From Amblyornis subalaris (lineage: Eukaryota; Chordata; Aves; Passeriformes; Ptilonorhynchidae), in assembly GCA_018881555.1 (NCBI GenBank), contig JACAXG010000007.1:11575235-11639234 (forward strand): 64,000 nucleotides of DNA, read 5' to 3'. The translations under genes were made by a program, and so were the position numbers. Numbering within the stretch: position 1 is the stretch's first letter; the number at the start of each line of letters is the position of its first letter. Shown here one piece after another: positions 62,566 through 64,000 of this stretch. The notes under the pieces were generated by a model. That model was not told where the DNA came from and did not search any database. It was given only the letters and a program-made list of their open reading frames with translations.

Positions 62566-64000
62566 CAGCAAGGAGATTATGCTGTGGATGTCAATGCCAC
62601 ATTCTTAGCCCAAAGTGGAATGCTTTTTAACACTGAGAAGGAGGGAAATTGCNGAAGATAATTAGCTACCAATGATGTATTGCTAGGGTACCTGAAGCAG
62701 CTTTCTTGATGCTGCCTGGGTAATCTAGGAACCAGCCTGAGGGTTTTTTTTAATTTCTNTTACGGGTTTATATTCATGCTTTATGTGTTAAAAAGAAGAT
62801 CTCCTCTCTTCTTTTCTCTTTGGTAGCACTACTGCCTGTGAGGCTGGAGTGCCAGCTCTACCTGCAAGCCATCTCCAGGGGCATTGCAGCTCTTGGACCA
62901 GTACGTGAAGATGAACTCTGAGCAGAAAATGGCAGTGGTTGTGGGCAGTTCAGGAGAGGATCTGATGTTTTTGCCTTCAGAGCAGACAAAGTCCCTCACA
63001 CCTTCAGTTTGTGGCTGCATGCCTGTCAGGACTGGTAGCTCTGCTAAAAATAATTTAAAATTAGGCTCCTCCATCACTTAAACACCTTTAAAGATGGGAT
63101 TNGTTAGGAAGATTTTTCCTGCAGCAGCTTAGAGCATATTGAAAGTCTGTGAAGTACAAANACACTANTACTGTAAATTGTAATTATAATTGCCGTGTGA
63201 GACCTACTTTTCATCAAGTCTATCATAGCAGCAATAGCAGTGAAGCTGTGGCAGGACAAGGCTCCCTTGTCACTCTTTCTGGCACTTGAATCANGTTGAT
63301 TAAGCATCCTGCAGGTATGCAGACGTGTTAGTTGCACCTTTGACAGAAATATGTCTGTGCCTTGAGGCGCCTGCATTTTTGTAAGTATGGGGTTTATCTT
63401 ATTTAAAGCCTAGAAATTGAAACAAGTTATGTNCATCTTTTTTTTCACTTTAAAAGCTGACAAAATGACTCCAATATATAGGCCCTATCTGAAATTCTCT
63501 GCTATCACTAGATGCTCTACCAGGTATAAGCAGTGATAGAACAGGCCTCACTCTGGAGAGAAAAAGTGTGTCTTCTAAAGCAGTGCTTTTAATGTAGCCT
63601 TTGCTGCAGTTTTCCCTTTTTCCTTTGTTAGAATTTTTTATTTTGTAATTGCATTGAAATTTGCATGTTTTTTTGGATGGAATCTCTNAGAAAGAAGCTC
63701 AGCCAGATGTGCTGTCATACATATGTACCCCTCTAGCTAGATGGTGTGAGCCATCTGAGTGCCCAGTGCAGGTCTTTGTCTGTGCTGGGCCCTCTGACTT
63801 TTAGGGCAGGAAGGCTGTTTGGTTAAATTAAAAAAAATAAAAATAAATTGCTGTTTCCAAATGGCAATTAAGACATATCTAGCGTTTGTGCCATGACATT
63901 TTGTTCTGTCATAACTGCTTCCTTATGCTGTTGCTTTCTGATCCTCTCATCTTTTCATGGCAGACTGCTGCAGGTGCCTTGGCCCAGGTGTAGCATCTCA
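62566..64000. other. Noncoding DNA, no gene seen
   Basis: An open frame at 62842-63081 was examined as an exon and rejected because a stop lies between the best acceptor and the frame and no donor follows. T- and A-rich runs lie near 62742, 63437 and 63829. Nothing else was recognised to the window end. Confidence 0.45.

Noticed and set aside
62842..63081. Open frame with LLDQYVKMNSEQKMAVVVG-like peptide as an exon
   Set aside because: A stop at 62839 separates it from the best acceptor (TTTGGTAG), nearer AGs have poor pyrimidine tracts, and no donor follows before the stop.
1..64000. tRNA, rRNA, CRISPR arrays, bacterial operons or recent viral insertions
   Set aside because: No regularly spaced repeats, conserved RNA gene blocks, long terminal repeats or intact viral-type frames were seen on either strand.

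Overview
This window looks like vertebrate nuclear DNA, most likely from a bird. It is AT-leaning and CpG-poor, and it has no bacterial-style gene packing. It carries eroded CR1 and L2/MIR-type retroelements plus old repeats of the kind shared by birds, crocodiles and turtles. I see no Alu, B1, L1 or other mammalian repeat. The very low repeat density fits a bird better than a turtle or crocodile. The species cannot be read from the sequence. Isolated single N bases are scattered along the whole window and look like ambiguous consensus positions.

Layout. One convincing protein-coding piece is visible: a 67-base internal exon on the + strand at 5563-5629, with a strong acceptor, a good donor and exactly one open frame. 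I do not recognise the gene. If the exon is real, 1-5562 and 5630 onwards are introns of one large gene, the second at least several tens of kilobases long unless I have missed a short exon. Three much weaker exon-like segments (34685-34887, 45733-45793, 49416-49529) are given as findings, not as genes. All longer open frames lack splice support or recognisable domains and look like chance.

Repeats. CR1 fragments lie at about 18865-19010 and 24800-24960, both on the - strand. An ancient L2-type LINE remnant on the - strand at about 36640-37435 still shows the C-terminal end of its reverse transcriptase and the 3' tail region. MIR/L2-like pieces lie near 2012, 15505, 18531 and 44250. Other old sauropsid repeat fragments lie near 13705, 14195, 20071, 28915 and 43930. 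Simple repeats and homopolymer tracts are listed individually.

Possible control DNA. Several AT-rich, homeobox-site-rich blocks look like conserved noncoding elements, notably 22840-23075, 27880-28130, 38870-39110, 42245-42560, 58020-58560, 59590-59900 and 62265-62565. Three contain or adjoin striking perfect inverted repeats: 44318-44337, 59832-59849 and 62522-62543. Their function is inferred from composition only. Alignment to other bird genomes would settle it.

No RNA gene, CRISPR array, operon, phage or plasmid feature was found. I see no clear evidence of an undescribed multi-gene system. The best leads are the unidentified exon, the old LINE remnant and the palindrome-bearing candidate enhancers.
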